Assembly: GCA_033558025.1 (NCBI GenBank)
Contig: JAUCEF010000001.1
Location: 992,001-1,056,000 of the forward strand
DNA length: 64,000 nucleotides
From: Phytophthora sp. 'mugwort'
Lineage: Eukaryota > Oomycota > Peronosporomycetes > Peronosporales > Peronosporaceae
Direction of reading: 5' to 3'
Within the stretch, counting starts at the first letter, position 1, and every line of letters begins with the position of its first letter. The translations under genes were made by a program, and so were the position numbers. Under the pieces are notes generated by a model. It had not been told where the DNA came from and did not search any database. It worked only from the letters and a program-made list of their open reading frames with translations. This document shows, piece by piece, positions 1 through 10,849 of this stretch.

Positions 1-1
1 C

Positions 2-202
2 GCAGCCACAGCCCGCTTACAACTCCTCTTCTATCAAACCCGACACGCCCGCTGCCCACTCAATCAGAATGGGTCCACTGTACGTCTGGATCAGCCTAGC
101 AAGCAAGATACGCAAGAAGTCAATCGTGGCTGGATTGCTGTCGCGCAAACCGGACTTCAACAAGGCACACTGTACGCTGTCAGCTATGCAATATCAACTT
201 TG
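2..202 (+). other. Unassigned open stretch before the MULE relic
   Basis: The first 200 bases are open in one plus frame from the window edge to a stop near 202. The reading looks like the basic end of a retroelement polyprotein but I cannot name it. It overlaps, in another frame, the upstream part of the MULE-like relic. Treat as unclassified edge sequence. Confidence 0.2.
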
Positions 203-855
203 ATGACCACAAGATGAGATACCGAAGGCTCGAATGTATCTTCACGACGTGCAAGGCCTTCATCGGGGATACGTGTGGTTGGAGACAAAAGATCCTGACT
301 TGTAAGTCGACAGAGCTGAGCGACATCTATCAGCGTGGGCGGCACTTTACCAGCATCGCGTCGGCCCGAAAGCCAAAGCTGAGTAGGGAGATGAAGACAT
401 ATGCAGAGCCGCTGATTGCAATGCGAATGAAGCCAAACCGAATATACAACGACGTCCTCGATCATTTCGGCCACGCCGTAGGAGAGTCGCCTGTTCTGCG
501 CCAAGTCCAGACATTTGTCGGTCACTTCAAGCGCACGAGATTCAACGAGACCAACTTTGTGGAGGACATGGTAAAGCTCGTTAAGAAGACGAAGTTCACG
601 TCGGACATACAGGATGGTGGGGTGTTCACGTTTGGATATGGTACCAAAGAAGACGGGCGCCTTCAATCGGAGAAGGCCTCGATGAAGATCCGACAATCGT
701 TGGGATATCGACTCTTTACAGGTGAAGATGCTAAGCTACGCTGTGGGTTACATTGTTCGCATCGATCAGCGCGTAGCAACATGGAATATAGCAAATATTA
801 CATTGAAATCATAACCAAAAGTGAAAAATACAGTACAATTATTAAAAATTTATAA
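97..855 (+). pseudogene. MULE-type transposase, N-terminal fragment
   Basis: This reading frame resembles the N-terminal half of oomycete Mutator-like (MULE) transposases. It has a Cys/His-rich DNA-binding start (CQLCNINFDDHK, then RYRRLECIFTTCK), followed by the helical segment with LRQVQTFVGHFKRT and the FTFGYGTKEDGR stretch that in these proteins precedes the catalytic DDE domain. The DDE core itself is absent: the frame runs into an A+T-rich tract and stops at 855. The frame is open from 97 after a stop; 214 is only the first ATG. It is therefore a truncated, inactive copy. Family recognition is from remembered sequence style, so the exact superfamily remains uncertain. Confidence 0.5.
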
Positions 856-1045
856 ATATTTTTATATTCTTAATATTAAGTTTATTTTTATCAATTTTAA
901 TTTTCATTTTATCTTTTAGTTTAATTAAACAAAAAGATGATTTAGAAAAGTTAACTTGAATTATTTTTTTTTCTTAAAGAATATAAAAAATTTTAAAATT
1001 AAAAAATATTAAATCTTAAAAATTAAATCAAATAAAAAATTAAGA
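856..1045. other. A+T-rich low-complexity tract
   Basis: About 190 bases of nearly pure A and T with runs of T and A and no open frame. It directly follows the truncated MULE frame, and may be its degraded 3' flank. Confidence 0.8.
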
Positions 1046-1152
1046 TAAAACTTGTTCCAAAAGTTGATCCTAAAACAGTTGTTCCAAAAGCTGATCCACC
1101 GCACGCAAATGTTATTCCGATAGTTAGCCTGTTCTGCGGTTGATCCAAAAGG
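1044..1152 (+). repeat. Short imperfect repeats (GTTCCAAAAG.TGATCC)
   Basis: The motif GTTCCAAAAGTTGATCC occurs at about 1052 and again, with one change, at about 1080; a third partial form (GTTGATCCAAAAGGG) is near 1137. They lie at the edge of the A+T-rich tract. From 1150 to 2070 I see only short, unsupported frames and no recognisable gene. Confidence 0.5.
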
Positions 1153-2072
1153 GTTATCCATGTTTCTGGTGACAAGAGGGAGGGCATAGCAAAGGCGGAA
1201 TACTTGGTTGGAATGGTGGCTTGATTATTTTGATTTCAGTCTTCGTTGCATTTGCAATGCATTGAGCGATTGTTATGCGCTGGATTCATACGCTCCATCA
1301 ATGGTGTGTGGCAGACCACCGGAGGGTCGAATTTCGAAGTTCCATTTTTTGTTGTGCCGCCGGCTCATCTGGCAGTATAGATTGGGGAATAATCATAGCT
1401 ATGCTGAAATGCCGACAAGAGCCCCCACTATCATCTCATACTAGTGTAAGCCATTATGTACGATACCGTATCGAGCAACTGTGGAAGATGTTTACGAACA
1501 GACTGTGGCTAAATTGTTGCACGACTGGCATAGCCAGACAGCGCCATTGGCTGACTGACCGATTGAAGCCAATGGGGTGTGGCTGAACGCGCCTAAACAC
1601 CCGATGGAACTTCGTGTGGCGTGTTTTTCATTGCCCAGGCATACACCATGCCCAAAGATAGTTTTTGTTTGACGAAGTCTGCTATTACACAAGGCGCTAT
1701 AGCCATCATGCAACTACGAAAAATGTGGACAGCCAGAGGTGACGGCTAGATCGAAAAAAGCTCGCTCGAGCGACAGCTACACAGATGCAGATTTACTCGC
1801 GACCACTGTGAAGTAAACAAGCTAGCGGCATATGATTAATGATCACAGCAATCAGCAAGCCTCCCTCCCACATTTTGTTTGTTCCTTTTGCTAATATTTG
1901 TCTTGCAGTACGTTGCATCATTCCTCAAGCACCACACGGTATGACATCCGATAGTCACTATCCTGTGTGGATATTCGGGCTGTGGTTGCTTGGCGCATTG
2001 TGTCCTCCTTCTCCTCGACGAGCATCATGGCGAGCTCTTCATGAGCGTTCGACATTTTTTGTGAGTACATAG

Positions 2073-2420
2073 TCATATTCTGACCTTCTCTTCCATGAGG
2101 TCAATTCGCCGCAGTCTAGACCGCAGTAGCTCCTTACACAGACGCGTATTGTAAGCCCGAGAGTAGTAGTGTTGATTGACAGTGGGCAGCGATAGTGCTG
2201 GACGCGCCGGTTCCACAGCATCTGTGCTAGCAGGTAAGGCCATGGGTGGTGCGTTGGCTTGGTTCATATGCCGTCTCTCTAATTTCTCTTTAGCCGATTT
2301 CTTCAGATCTCCCGCTTTCAATCGCCTACTGCGATATTCTGCTAAGTAGCTCCGTAACTTAACGTTTGCGGTAATAAGTCGGAAATCTATTATCACTGGC
2401 TTTCCATCGCTTGTCCTCAT
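2073..2420 (-). CDS. Hypothetical protein fragment, 115 aa
   Basis: An open frame of 115 codons with a basic middle section (KKSAKEKLERRH) and a basic C-terminal helix ending IDLMEEKVRI. I recognise no domain. Composition is protein-like rather than random, and the C-terminal helix could be a short coiled coil. It lies between a gene-free stretch and a pogo-type relic, so it may be a fragment of a mobile-element ORF. A start at 2420 is simply the longest reading. Confidence 0.25.
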   Translation of the reverse strand: MRTSDGKPVIIDFRLITANVKLRSYLAEYRSRRLKAGDLKKSAKEKLERRHMNQANAPPMALPASTDAVEPARPALSLPTVNQHYYSRAYNTRLCKELLRSRLRRIDLMEEKVRI

Positions 2421-2546
2421 GTTGCTCTCTGTGGTGGTGCTTGTGGTTCCGAAGGCCTGTTATGTTGCGATAAGTGTTGCCGTTAATGTGTTACAGTAAC
2501 GCCATCCTCGCTAAGCACTGCATAGCGTTTCATTCAGCAATCCGCA

Positions 2547-3165
2547 ATGGGAAGGAAAACCAAGCACGTCGGGAGCTTCACGCATGAGCACAAAAATTGC
2601 GGTTGAAAATAGCTTTTCCGAGCTTAATAGTCGAGAGAGGAACGCGAGATTGCTCTGGCAAAGAGACTTGTGCAAGGCACCATTTCGGAGATACTCAAAC
2701 AAGCGAGCGCTATCTGGCCGTCAGGGAGAGGCCAGGCGCTCACAGCCGCTCAATTTCCCCGATCTTGATGAGATCTCGCGAATTAGCTACTTCACTGTCA
2801 GGCTCGCCGCATCGTGCTCGACTGTAATATGGTTAAGGTGAAGGGTTTACGCCTAATGGAGAAGATTTAAGTCCCGCAGGAGGAGCGTCTACAATTGATT
2901 ACTACAATCGTTTCGAAATCGTCGCGGATTTAACAGTTATCGGTTGCATGGTGATAATGGTTTGGCAGACATGGCTTCAATTTCAGCTAATATAGTGTGT
3001 CTGCGCAGCATTATGAAGAAGTACGCCATCGGGGACGTCTATAGTTTTGATGAAACAGGTCTATTCTACACATTGAGGCCAACAAACCATTGCAAGCCGC
3101 CAAATTTGAAGGAGCGAAAGCAAGACAATGGTTACTTGAAATCTTACACACCATTTATGTATTAG
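2547..3165 (+). pseudogene. Pogo/Tigger-type transposase relic
   Basis: A start like MGRKTKHVGSFTHEHK is followed, across several frameshifts and stops, by a helix-turn-helix-like region and then by the frame at 2944-3165, which reads DVYSFDETGLFYTLRPTN. This is the first catalytic Asp region of CENP-B/pogo DDE transposases (usual form DVYNxDETGLFY). The remaining DDE core is absent; the frame ends at 3165. The element is degenerate and not expected to encode transposase. A separate pogo relic at 40324-41065 preserves a more downstream part of a related protein. Confidence 0.6.
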
Positions 3166-3734
3166 ATTCTGGTCAAAATTGTATAAAGTTTAGCGTTTGA
3201 CATGGATATCAAATAACTCTCTACGGTTGACCAGGAACCAAGTAGGTGGGTCAGTACACATCAAATATAGCAGGATATCAGCGATACCAGGGATTATTTA
3301 GGACAGGATATCTGTAGTGAGCTCGTCACTGCTGGCTGTATCTGAATGTCATGTGATTAAACAATGTGCGATCAGGTAAAGGCTTCTGTCGGTGTCGAAG
3401 AGATGCGTTCAGGTGGTCCCGATCGGGACTCCCGAGCGAACTTTTCTCCGTCCATCTGGGTTCTTTCGTCCAAGTTGTCAATACACCAAATAATACTATA
3501 TGTACAGTTCGTAGTAATTATTACTTCGAAGATCGAAGTACCATACGAAACCTGCTTTATAGCTTAAAAAATATAAACGATTTCGCGTTGAATTATGCGT
3601 ACCAACAAACTATGCAACCATTGACGATTCTTGCAATGCGATTGCGTCGTGCAAACTACTCGCTAGTTCGCGTTCAAGCACACTCTAAAGCATCGTAGTC
3701 CAGCAGCTTAACTTGTAATCGACCATGTGATAAT
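3166..3734. other. Gene-poor spacer
   Basis: Only two overlapping short plus-strand frames (3364-3567 and 3366-3698) are present, with no recognisable domain. This is the 3' flank of the methyltransferase gene. Confidence 0.5.
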
Positions 3735-4757
3735 TCACTTGCGCGCAAGAACGGTAAACCCGATAAACGGGATCAAGCGCGGCTGGCCATCCGCAAACGG
3801 ATCAGCACGATCAGTCATTGGCGCTCCTCCCTCTTGGTAAAAATTCGCTTGTGCGTCCTTGTCCAGCTGCTCGGTCAACGTCTGCTCCATTTGCTCTTTC
3901 GTCAGTCTTTCTAAGAACTTGGTAGCAAATGGATTGCTCATGCTGGCCTGAATCATCGTATTCGGGTCGTCGAACACAATAGTGTGCGTCGTGCTGTACA
4001 TCTTGACGTCTCGGAATCCTGCCGCTTGCAGCTCCTTCAGCACCCTTTCGTGGTCTGTACCTGCAGTCAAGGACGGATGCGCCAACGGTTCCCCTTTGCC
4101 CTCCATGGTATTGAACAAGTCCGTGATCTTGTCGAACCATACCATCTGCGAGCTCTTGTCGCTCCACGTCGTGACGACCAGCAGTCCGTCTTCCTTGAGA
4201 ACGCGATGGGCCGTCGCCCACCCTTTGGTGCGATTGGGGAAAATGCCCAACCCAAAATTGGACCCAATCATGTCCACCGAGGCGTCGGCAACTTCCTCTA
4301 GCGCCATTCCGTCGCACTGCAACGTAGTGAACTTGGGTGCAAATGGACTCAGCGTCGGGTCCTCCTTGAGCGTGTCACTCACTTGTCGCAACATCCCCTC
4401 GGAAAGATCCGTGGCAGTGATCCGGATCTCCGTCGGGGAAGTGAGGTACCGACGAGCGAACTCGAAGCCCAGCACTCCCGGGCCACAACCAACGTCCAGG
4501 AAGTGGAAGGGGATGGTAAAGCTCTTGGCCTCGTGCTGCTGGAGCTTCCGCAGGATTTCATGGTGCGCGATTTGCAACGAATCGACGGCCCAACGAGAGG
4601 TCAACGACCCGAATACGGAGCTGTACGTCTTGGCGTGCGCCGACCACTTGGCGTTCGTAAAGGTTTTCTCCATCTTTGGCAAAATAGAAAGGAAATGATC
4701 CGACGGCGGAATGGGTAGCTTCTGTGATATGCTGAAAAGCCTTAAAATTGACTTCAA
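3735..4757 (-). CDS. Class I SAM-dependent methyltransferase
   Basis: The 340-codon frame encodes a seven-strand (class I) methyltransferase. Motif I is FLDVGCGPGVLGFEFA at residues about 86-101, which binds S-adenosylmethionine; ITATDLSEGML is the acidic end of strand 2; the LQCDGMALEEV and VLKEDGLLVVTTWSD segments fit motifs II-III and strand 5. The C-terminal half (HTIVFDDPNTMIQASMSNPF) resembles UbiE/Methyltransf_11-type small-molecule enzymes, but the substrate cannot be read from sequence. Met29 (MEKTFTNAKWSAHAKTYSS, base 4673) is a better-looking start than 4757, because this family usually begins shortly before such a sequence; the extra 28 residues may be leader or untranslated. The gene is intact and diverges from the gene at 4920. 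Confidence 0.8.
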   Translation of the reverse strand: MKSILRLFSISQKLPIPPSDHFLSILPKMEKTFTNAKWSAHAKTYSSVFGSLTSRWAVDSLQIAHHEILRKLQQHEAKSFTIPFHFLDVGCGPGVLGFEFARRYLTSPTEIRITATDLSEGMLRQVSDTLKEDPTLSPFAPKFTTLQCDGMALEEVADASVDMIGSNFGLGIFPNRTKGWATAHRVLKEDGLLVVTTWSDKSSQMVWFDKITDLFNTMEGKGEPLAHPSLTAGTDHERVLKELQAAGFRDVKMYSTTHTIVFDDPNTMIQASMSNPFATKFLERLTKEQMEQTLTEQLDKDAQANFYQEGGAPMTDRADPFADGQPRLIPFIGFTVLARK

Positions 4758-4810
4758 CCCAGCCGCCTATTACGAGGCGGTGCAAAAGCAAATGGATTTG
4801 TGTAGGATGA

Positions 4811-4818
4811 CTCATTTT
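4811..4818 (+). promoter_or_regulatory. Possible oomycete initiator (Inr) element
   Basis: CTCATTTT fits the oomycete Inr consensus YTCANTYY. It lies about 105 bases upstream of the ATG at 4920, within the 160-250 bp gap between the divergent methyltransferase and SAPS-like genes, which therefore may share a promoter region. Confidence 0.35.
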
Positions 4819-4919
4819 TGACGAGGAACTGGGTAACATTTATTTATAGATGGCGCGTGTAATATTGCGGGTCAGTCGTTGCGCACTCTTCAGGTGTATA
4901 TTTTGACACACCCAACGCG

Positions 4920-7188
4920 ATGAAAGAGCGTTTAGCCGAAATCCTGGCGCTACGCAGCGTGGCCGATGCCCTGTACCAAGAGGATATGGTTCAAGTGCTG
5001 GGCGAAGTCACCATCCTGTCAGATGAGTATTTGCCAGTACTCGAGTTCCTCATGGCTCCAGACAACTGTAAGTCGTGTCCTTGAAACTCCTAGGTTCAAT
5101 TCGAACTAATCTTCTTGTGTTCTTATCTCCCCAGTGACCTGTTTAATCAGTTCCATGCTTCAAGAGCCTACACTAACCGCGAAGACTATAGCGGCAGCAA
5201 CACGAGAGCGTGGAGAACCGCCATCATATGAGGAATACGCGACAGCATTTCGGGCTCATTGGGTTTTGTGTGGCTCGATGTTTTCACACCAGCTACTAGC
5301 AGCAATGAGCGCTCTCAAAGGGGAACCCCGCGCTTTGATCGCTCATACTCTCGCTCACTTCAACTCGCGTGACAACATGACACTTGAGGCATTTGCACGA
5401 TTTATTACGGCGTTCATGGACCAATATTCGCCGCAAATGTTCATGGCACTCTTTGACAACACCAGTAGACAGCAGAAAACCTTTCTCGAGTCGCTGATGT
5501 TGCTGGTGTATTATGAACCTTTGCGGGATATCATGGTTCGGTTGTGCAACGAGCTGCAAGGAGCAGACACGGAGCCTGAAGTTGAGTCTTTAGTGGGGCT
5601 TTCGTTGCTCCAGCTTTCCCCTATGACTCCAATCCAGCAAATTTGTGATCGCGTGCCCGAAAGACTCCGCCAAAGAGTGGCAAATGATGTCGACACGGTT
5701 CGATTTGCACGTATGGTCTTCACGTGCGACCTGGTCACAGACCTTATTCACGAAAAACGTGAAGGAAGTTTGGGGTTTGCAATGATGTTGTCACTTAGCG
5801 AGTCTAGGCCAAGCGCGGAACAATTGATTGAAGCATCAGTGCACGATCTGCAGGAGCTTCCAACGCTATTCGCGAATGAATCTTATGCTCTCAAAGTGCT
5901 CAACTCGTTGTTGCAGCAAACACAATGTGGCTGTGTGACAAAGGCGGCCGTTTGTCGTGCTGCTACACAAAACACTGGAGTTACAGAAGGATCAGAGAAA
6001 ACTGGAGCGAGCGAAGATTCCATCGTGGAGGTTTGTACACAGGGCAGCCCTCATGAAGACCTGCCGTTGATTTGGCACGTGTTTCTATCACTCCTTCCTA
6101 CAATTTTGTCGTTCTTCTCATCAGAGGCGACGTCATTACAGTGGCGCTTTAAGCCCACTCATATTCAGCTTGTGTATCTCATGCTGCCAGTGTTGAATGT
6201 GTCGTGCACGGTAGCTGATAACCTTGTCATTCGTACCCGAACGCTCGATACCCTCCTTGAACTGATCACTCGCTTCCCAAATGCGTCAATCTTACACTGC
6301 GCTATTGCGCGGTTGTTTATTGTCGCGCTTGAAGACTCTCCTTACATGTTCGGCAAGGAACTACCAGCATTTCGTTCACCTACGGACCCGTTACGGCTTC
6401 ATTTGCTTTTAAGTGGTACACTAGACTTTGTTTTGCAAGCTTTTGGCTGGACACCTGAACCTCGAGACTCTGCGATACCAACTACGGACGAACCTGCCAA
6501 GAAGCTGTCACCACCTCCTGCCTTCCTGGACGCTGCGATTTCATTGGATCAAGCACTCACGAGCGCTTTTGCCCAGTCCGCGCAGCTTTTCATGGGAAAC
6601 TCAGCATTCGAGCGCTGGAAAGTCTTCCGCCTTGCAGTGTTACTACCGATTCAAACAGTTTGGGAAGAACAGTACCAGCCTCCACCGGCAGTCGACATGG
6701 GTCCTTCACCAATGTTTACTGCGATGCTTTATGGAGGAGAAGGCCATAATCAGCACCAAGAGGATACACCAACCGATACAAAACATCGTCGTGACCGAAA
6801 ACATTCCACAGACGGGATCGCGCCTACGTTTTGCACTGAAATATCTGTCGAGGTTACCAGTACAGAACTGTTAGTGCAACCTTCAAGCTCGAGATCTGGA
6901 GTAGATCTCACAACCCAAACGAAAGCTTCCCCTGTAGCTTTACCTGAAGACGCCATCAAAGCACAAGTTCAGCCACAAGAAGGACCGTGCGTGACAATAT
7001 TAATCTCACAGCCCACCGTGACTTCTGAAGCGTCTGCACCAGCCATGCACGATGTGCCCACACCACTATCTGCGCTCTACAATGAAGAAGAAAAGCGCAT
7101 GATGCTTAAAGTTAGTGACGCGGGTGCAGTATTGTCATCATCACCGATAGCTCTTGTCATTCCTGCTTCTGTACCGCAGACGACATAA
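4920..7188 (+). CDS. SAPS-domain protein, probable PP6-type phosphatase regulatory subunit
   Basis: Two exons, 4920-5067 and 5135-7188, encode about 733 residues. The junction uses GTAAGT at 5068 and CCAG ending at 5134; joining them gives a continuous frame and places ATG at 4920, not inside exon 2. Exon 1 ends in VLEFLMAPDN, continuing as LTCLISSMLQEP, which resembles the start of SAPS domains (ECKxQNxxLIxFL...LVxxIT). Further helical-repeat segments (TLDTLLELITRFPNASILHC) resemble the SAPS region before its C-terminal part. SAPS proteins (Sit4-associated; PP6R in animals) dock the PP6/Sit4 catalytic subunit. The C-terminal 170 residues are low-complexity and likely disordered. The gene is intact. 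The assignment rests on a weak, diverged match; another HEAT-like repeat protein is the alternative. Confidence 0.55.
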
Positions 7189-7611
7189 CAACAGAGTGTT
7201 ATGTACTGACTTTTTCCGCGCTTAACATTTCTGCATCGGTCGGTGCCTGTACTGCGGTGCTAAGCTGGTCAATCCGAAGTCATAAATAAAGCTTCACATG
7301 TGCCGGCGCCATGCCATTCGTATGCAGAATTTATCATCAACGGACTACAGAGGTATGAACCTAAACTTGCGTCACGATACACCATTAGTATGACCTTGCT
7401 AGCTACAATAAAGTTTTATTGACGTTGATGGGACTGGAACTGTGAGCGTCGGTAAGAATCCTGCAGTACTTTAAGCAGAGGTGTGCCCTAAAGCGATCGT
7501 GATGAATGATGTAACTCTTATTTACGATGGAGCGAGAGTTGTGGTGCGACAGTCAAATTCGTTTGTCATATATATTGCATACGAGCTCCGTATCGAGCAC
7601 GGTTACGAAGT
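7189..7611. other. 3' flank of the SAPS-like gene
   Basis: No gene seen. Two AATAAA motifs on the plus strand (about 7283 and 7408) could serve as polyadenylation signals for the gene ending at 7188. Confidence 0.4.
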
Positions 7612-8165
7612 TCAAGATATCCCGTCGAAGTAGGTCTGCACGAAGTGCCGCAGCGGCCGGAATAGTTGCGTCACCAAGTGGTTAAACGTCGCTGGTGCGT
7701 TGGATAATCCTTGAGGTATCGCTAACCATTCCCACAACATCCCGCCGGGAGTGCTCACCGCTGTGAGAAGAATATCCGATTCCCGCATCAGGAGCTGATA
7801 GTACCCGTCATGTGGAACGCTGAACACAGTGCAGCCCGCCATGTTGTTCTGTAACACATCCTTCCTAGGAATAGGCGATGACGCCGGGATGGTGGCCGCA
7901 TTCAATTTGTTGAAAGCGTGAACCATGCGCCACTTCCCGTTGGGTTTGCGCAAACAACAAAACGTCGGCGACGAGTGTGGCGACTTCGACTGGCGCACCA
8001 TGCAGGCGGCATGCTTCGCCGCGAAGAACAAGTCGATGTAATCGACTTGTTCCTTGGAAGCGGCCACTGACGTGTAGTGCAGTACTTGGTACCAGGCTCC
8101 AAGTCAATTTCGTGGCGAACTCCACGATCCGGTGGTAATACGGATGGAGGACTTTCAGAGGCCAC
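7612..8165 (-). pseudogene. Gypsy reverse transcriptase, N-terminal fragment
   Basis: The frame contains RT fingers and palm: SSPTFCCLRKPNGKWRMVHA, then FSVPHDGYYQLLM, the QGLSNAPATFN segment, and ends in QTYFDGIS. The catalytic motif is normally Y/F-x-D-D; here the second Asp is replaced by Gly and a stop follows. The fragment is thus both truncated and catalytically dead. A frame change near 8067-8165 separates it from the protease-side linker. Confidence 0.8.
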
Positions 8166-8179
8166 GTCCGAGAATTCCT

Positions 8180-8494
8180 TCAGAAAGGGAAATAAGGATC
8201 CGAGGGATCCTTTAAAATGGCTTCGCCATAACGCCGTTGTCTCTGCGCGCCCCTTTCTTCTTCTAGAACATATGAGTCCATGACTAACGAGCTATTAAGT
8301 TCCATCGAGTCCTGCTCTCGGCGGAGAAGGCTGAGGTCCTCAAACCCTCCCGCCTTCAGTGACTCGAGGAACTCGACGTATGAAAGCTCCTCGAGCTCCA
8401 GGAGCTCCGATATCCCTGGTACCGGAGTTAGCTCCAGCCGCCTTGCGTTTTCCCGTGAGTGTATGAACAACCACATGGTGAACACTTCGCTCAC
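8180..8494 (-). pseudogene. Gypsy linker between protease and reverse transcriptase
   Basis: A 104-codon frame rich in Leu and Glu (ELLELEELSYVEFLESLKAG) lies exactly between the retropepsin and the reverse transcriptase fragments, in the same direction. It has no known domain and is best read as the variable pre-RT linker of the same polyprotein, now separated by frameshifts. Confidence 0.45.
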
Positions 8495-8665
8495 TTTGTC
8501 ATCAGGAAGGGATGCAGCCTCGCTGCGAATCTTTTCATTCGTGGGAGCCTCTACTCGATCACGTTGCGGTAACTGACGACATCCGTCAGCGTCTTCCTCA
8601 ACGACGTGAGCTGAAGCAGCCGAACGCCTTGCGCGGTGGGAGCCTCTACTCGACCACCTTGGATT

Positions 8666-9199
8666 TCAGACAGGAACGACCACCCGTTCGGCAGAGCCGT
8701 CGAAATGTCGTTCCCCACGGGGCACTCGGTGTTCGCGCACGGACCCGCCGCGGGATGAGGAGGGGACATGACCCGCCAAAACTCGATTCACGAGGGGTTT
8801 GTGACTAGCACCAATGGTGCGACTGCGCCAGTCGATCCACGAATCATGCTTCACAAGCCAGGGCATGCCGAGGATCAGGTCGGACCGATCGTCCATGTCG
8901 AGGACAATGAACGGTTCGACCGAGTTAAAGTCGTCAAATTTGACAGTTAAAGGGAGGAGAACCTTCCACGTGGATACAATTGAACCAGTCGCTAGGCGAA
9001 CAGACACATTATGATTACTCTTAGAGTCACCTAAAGCTTTAGCATACAGTGTACTGTTCCTAACAACGCTGGTTTTCGTTGCGAAATTGCAGAACGCTCC
9101 CGAATCGATCAGGATGGTCATGGGCTCTTCATACCCTTTGCGGCTGGTGGTGACGACCACGAGGTTAGACCGCGCAGCGGCCACCGAGAGAAACAACAA
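8666..9199 (-). pseudogene. Gypsy retropepsin (aspartic protease)
   Basis: The frame includes TILIDSGAFCNFATK, the retropepsin active site (DSGA in place of DTGA), and a downstream LILGMPWLVKHDSWIDW flap/ILG motif typical of Gypsy proteases. The catalytic Asp is kept. The 3' end of the frame (after about 8770) runs out of homology. It cleaves the Gag-Pol polyprotein in active elements; here it is isolated from its neighbours by frameshifts. Confidence 0.75.
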
Positions 9200-9290
9200 C
9201 GTTGTTTCAGGGATTTACTCTCCCGGACGGGGAGGTGGCGAAGCCACCATTGACCGGGAAGAGCGGCTCTCACAGTAGGGCGTCCCGCAC

Positions 9291-9476
9291 CTACTGGGAG
9301 CCGGCGTTTCCCGACAAATCGGACTCAATCACATTGAGCGACGGCGACGCCAAGGTGGCCTTGCCACGGTAAACTTGCCACGGGGTTGTCGGGCAATTGC
9401 GACAGAAGTGGCCCACTTCGTTGCAGCCGAAGCAGCGACCACTCGCTCGTGGTTTCCTCGAAGTAGGTCGAGTCAA
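9291..9476 (-). pseudogene. Gypsy Gag zinc knuckle
   Basis: The short frame carries CFGCNEVGHFCRNC, a complete CX2CX4HX4C retroviral zinc knuckle that binds genomic RNA in the Gag particle. It lies between the Gag core (9583-10326) and the protease, as expected; the separating frameshift makes it a fragment. Confidence 0.8.
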
Positions 9477-9582
9477 CTCGGCCGAAGAGATCTTTATGGA
9501 GTGGGGAGCTCAGACGAGTACAAAGGACCAGCCTGCCCTAGCACCGAACGCACGCAGTGGTCTTCGAGCAATACGAGGTGTA

Positions 9583-10326
9583 CTACCTCATTGAAGGTCT
9601 TGGGCTGACGCCGAAAGAGCTCCGTCCGCACCGGACCGTGCGGACACCGTCCACGAACACCGTGACCTTTACGTCCTCCGAGAGGGGAGCTCCGGCCATA
9701 ACCGCTTCAAGGTTTTGCAGCTCCATGGCATAGTCTTGGAGGTAGCGCTTACCTTGCTTGCATCGCAAGAAGAGGGAGCAATGGCGATACACCACATTGG
9801 CCAACAGGGTTTTTTGCGGAGCCCTGTTCCATGAACGACCATGAGGTGAAATGCCCCGGAGACGAGGTCTCCCGAGCCATAGCCCAAGCACGTGCCCGAC
9901 CTCCCAGGTTGGACAGGGCGAAGGCGACTTGAGATCTCGCATCATAGATCTGGGCGCGATCTCGATCTCGCGGATCCAGAAGATCAAGCTGTCCGACTCC
10001 TTCCCGTCGAACTTGGGAACCGTCATCTTGACCGCCTTCGTCGACCCTTTTCGCGAAGCGAAGGTAGCGGATTCCTGCGCAGCGGATTGAGCTGCGCTCT
10101 GGGCTTCCGCTCGCACTGTCGTGCATGCAGCTTCTTGGGCCGCTGCGCTCACGTGTACGACGAGCGAGGTCTCATATTGGTCAAAACGCTCAACGCGGGC
10201 TCTCTGCTCTTCCACAGAGAGCGAGGAGAATCCAGCGAAAGCCTGCTCGCCTAGGAGGCTAACCATCTTCTCTAAGGTGTCCCAGTGGGCATCAGAAAGT
10301 TGAGGAAAGTCTTGGCGAAACGGCAT
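9583..10326 (-). pseudogene. Gypsy Gag (retrotrans_gag)
   Basis: The frame starts at ATG 10326 (MPFRQDFPQLSDAHW) with an Ala-rich coiled region, then VPKFDGKESDSLIFWIREIE, the start of the retrotrans_gag capsid domain. The middle of that domain (AFALSNLGGRARAWAMARE) is in a second frame (9749-10126), then the first frame resumes with RCKQGKRYLQDYAMELQNLE. Thus at least one pair of compensating frameshifts breaks the gene. Gag forms the cytoplasmic virus-like particle of the retrotransposon. Confidence 0.75.
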
Positions 10327-10849
10327 TACTCAAAGAGATCTTGATTGCTGTAGCAATCCGCGGCGGTCGCGGGATTGACTATAAGTGCTACCAGGTGCGA
10401 CGGAGGTCACACGCACCCTGATGTGAGGAAGCGTAGCTTCTAACCGAGACAGACGTGCTGCGTCTCTGTCTTCTTTCGCGAGGAAAACCTAGTTTTCCTG
10501 TTGTCCGTGGGACGGGATTCCCACGAACTGCGAGCTTCTAGGCTAGATTTAAACAGAGCCTTTATTAATCTGCTCCTTATGTTCCTACTTACTGTAAACT
10601 GCCTAATTAATGCATCCCTTAAATCACCGGTTTCTCAATGGGTGGTCCTCAAGCCATGTCTCCTTCATAAATCGATTCGTACCTAAATGTGTCTCTCATC
10701 TAAGTGCGATCGTACATAACTGCGTCTCTCGCCTAAGTGTGATCCGTACTTAGTGGTATGTCTCTCTCCTAGATACGATCCGTCCCTAATGTATGCCCGT
10801 CCCATATTGTATGGCCACACGAATTGGTCATGGGCCATCCATCAGGAAC

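Larger units (their letters stand above)
7612..10760 (-). mobile_element. Ty3/Gypsy LTR retrotransposon, truncated
   Basis: Read on the minus strand, the region has gag, zinc knuckle, retropepsin and the start of reverse transcriptase in Gypsy order. It stops just after the reverse transcriptase active site at about 7612; RNase H, integrase and the 3' LTR are missing. The 5' LTR/leader is expected between 10327 and about 10760; on the minus strand TGGTAGC near 10390 could be the primer-binding site and AATAAAGGC near 10560 a polyadenylation signal. No second LTR is present to define the borders. Confidence 0.75.

Noticed and set aside
3982..4698. 238-codon plus-strand frame antisense to the methyltransferase
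   Set aside because: Shadow of the minus-strand methyltransferase frame; no recognisable domain.
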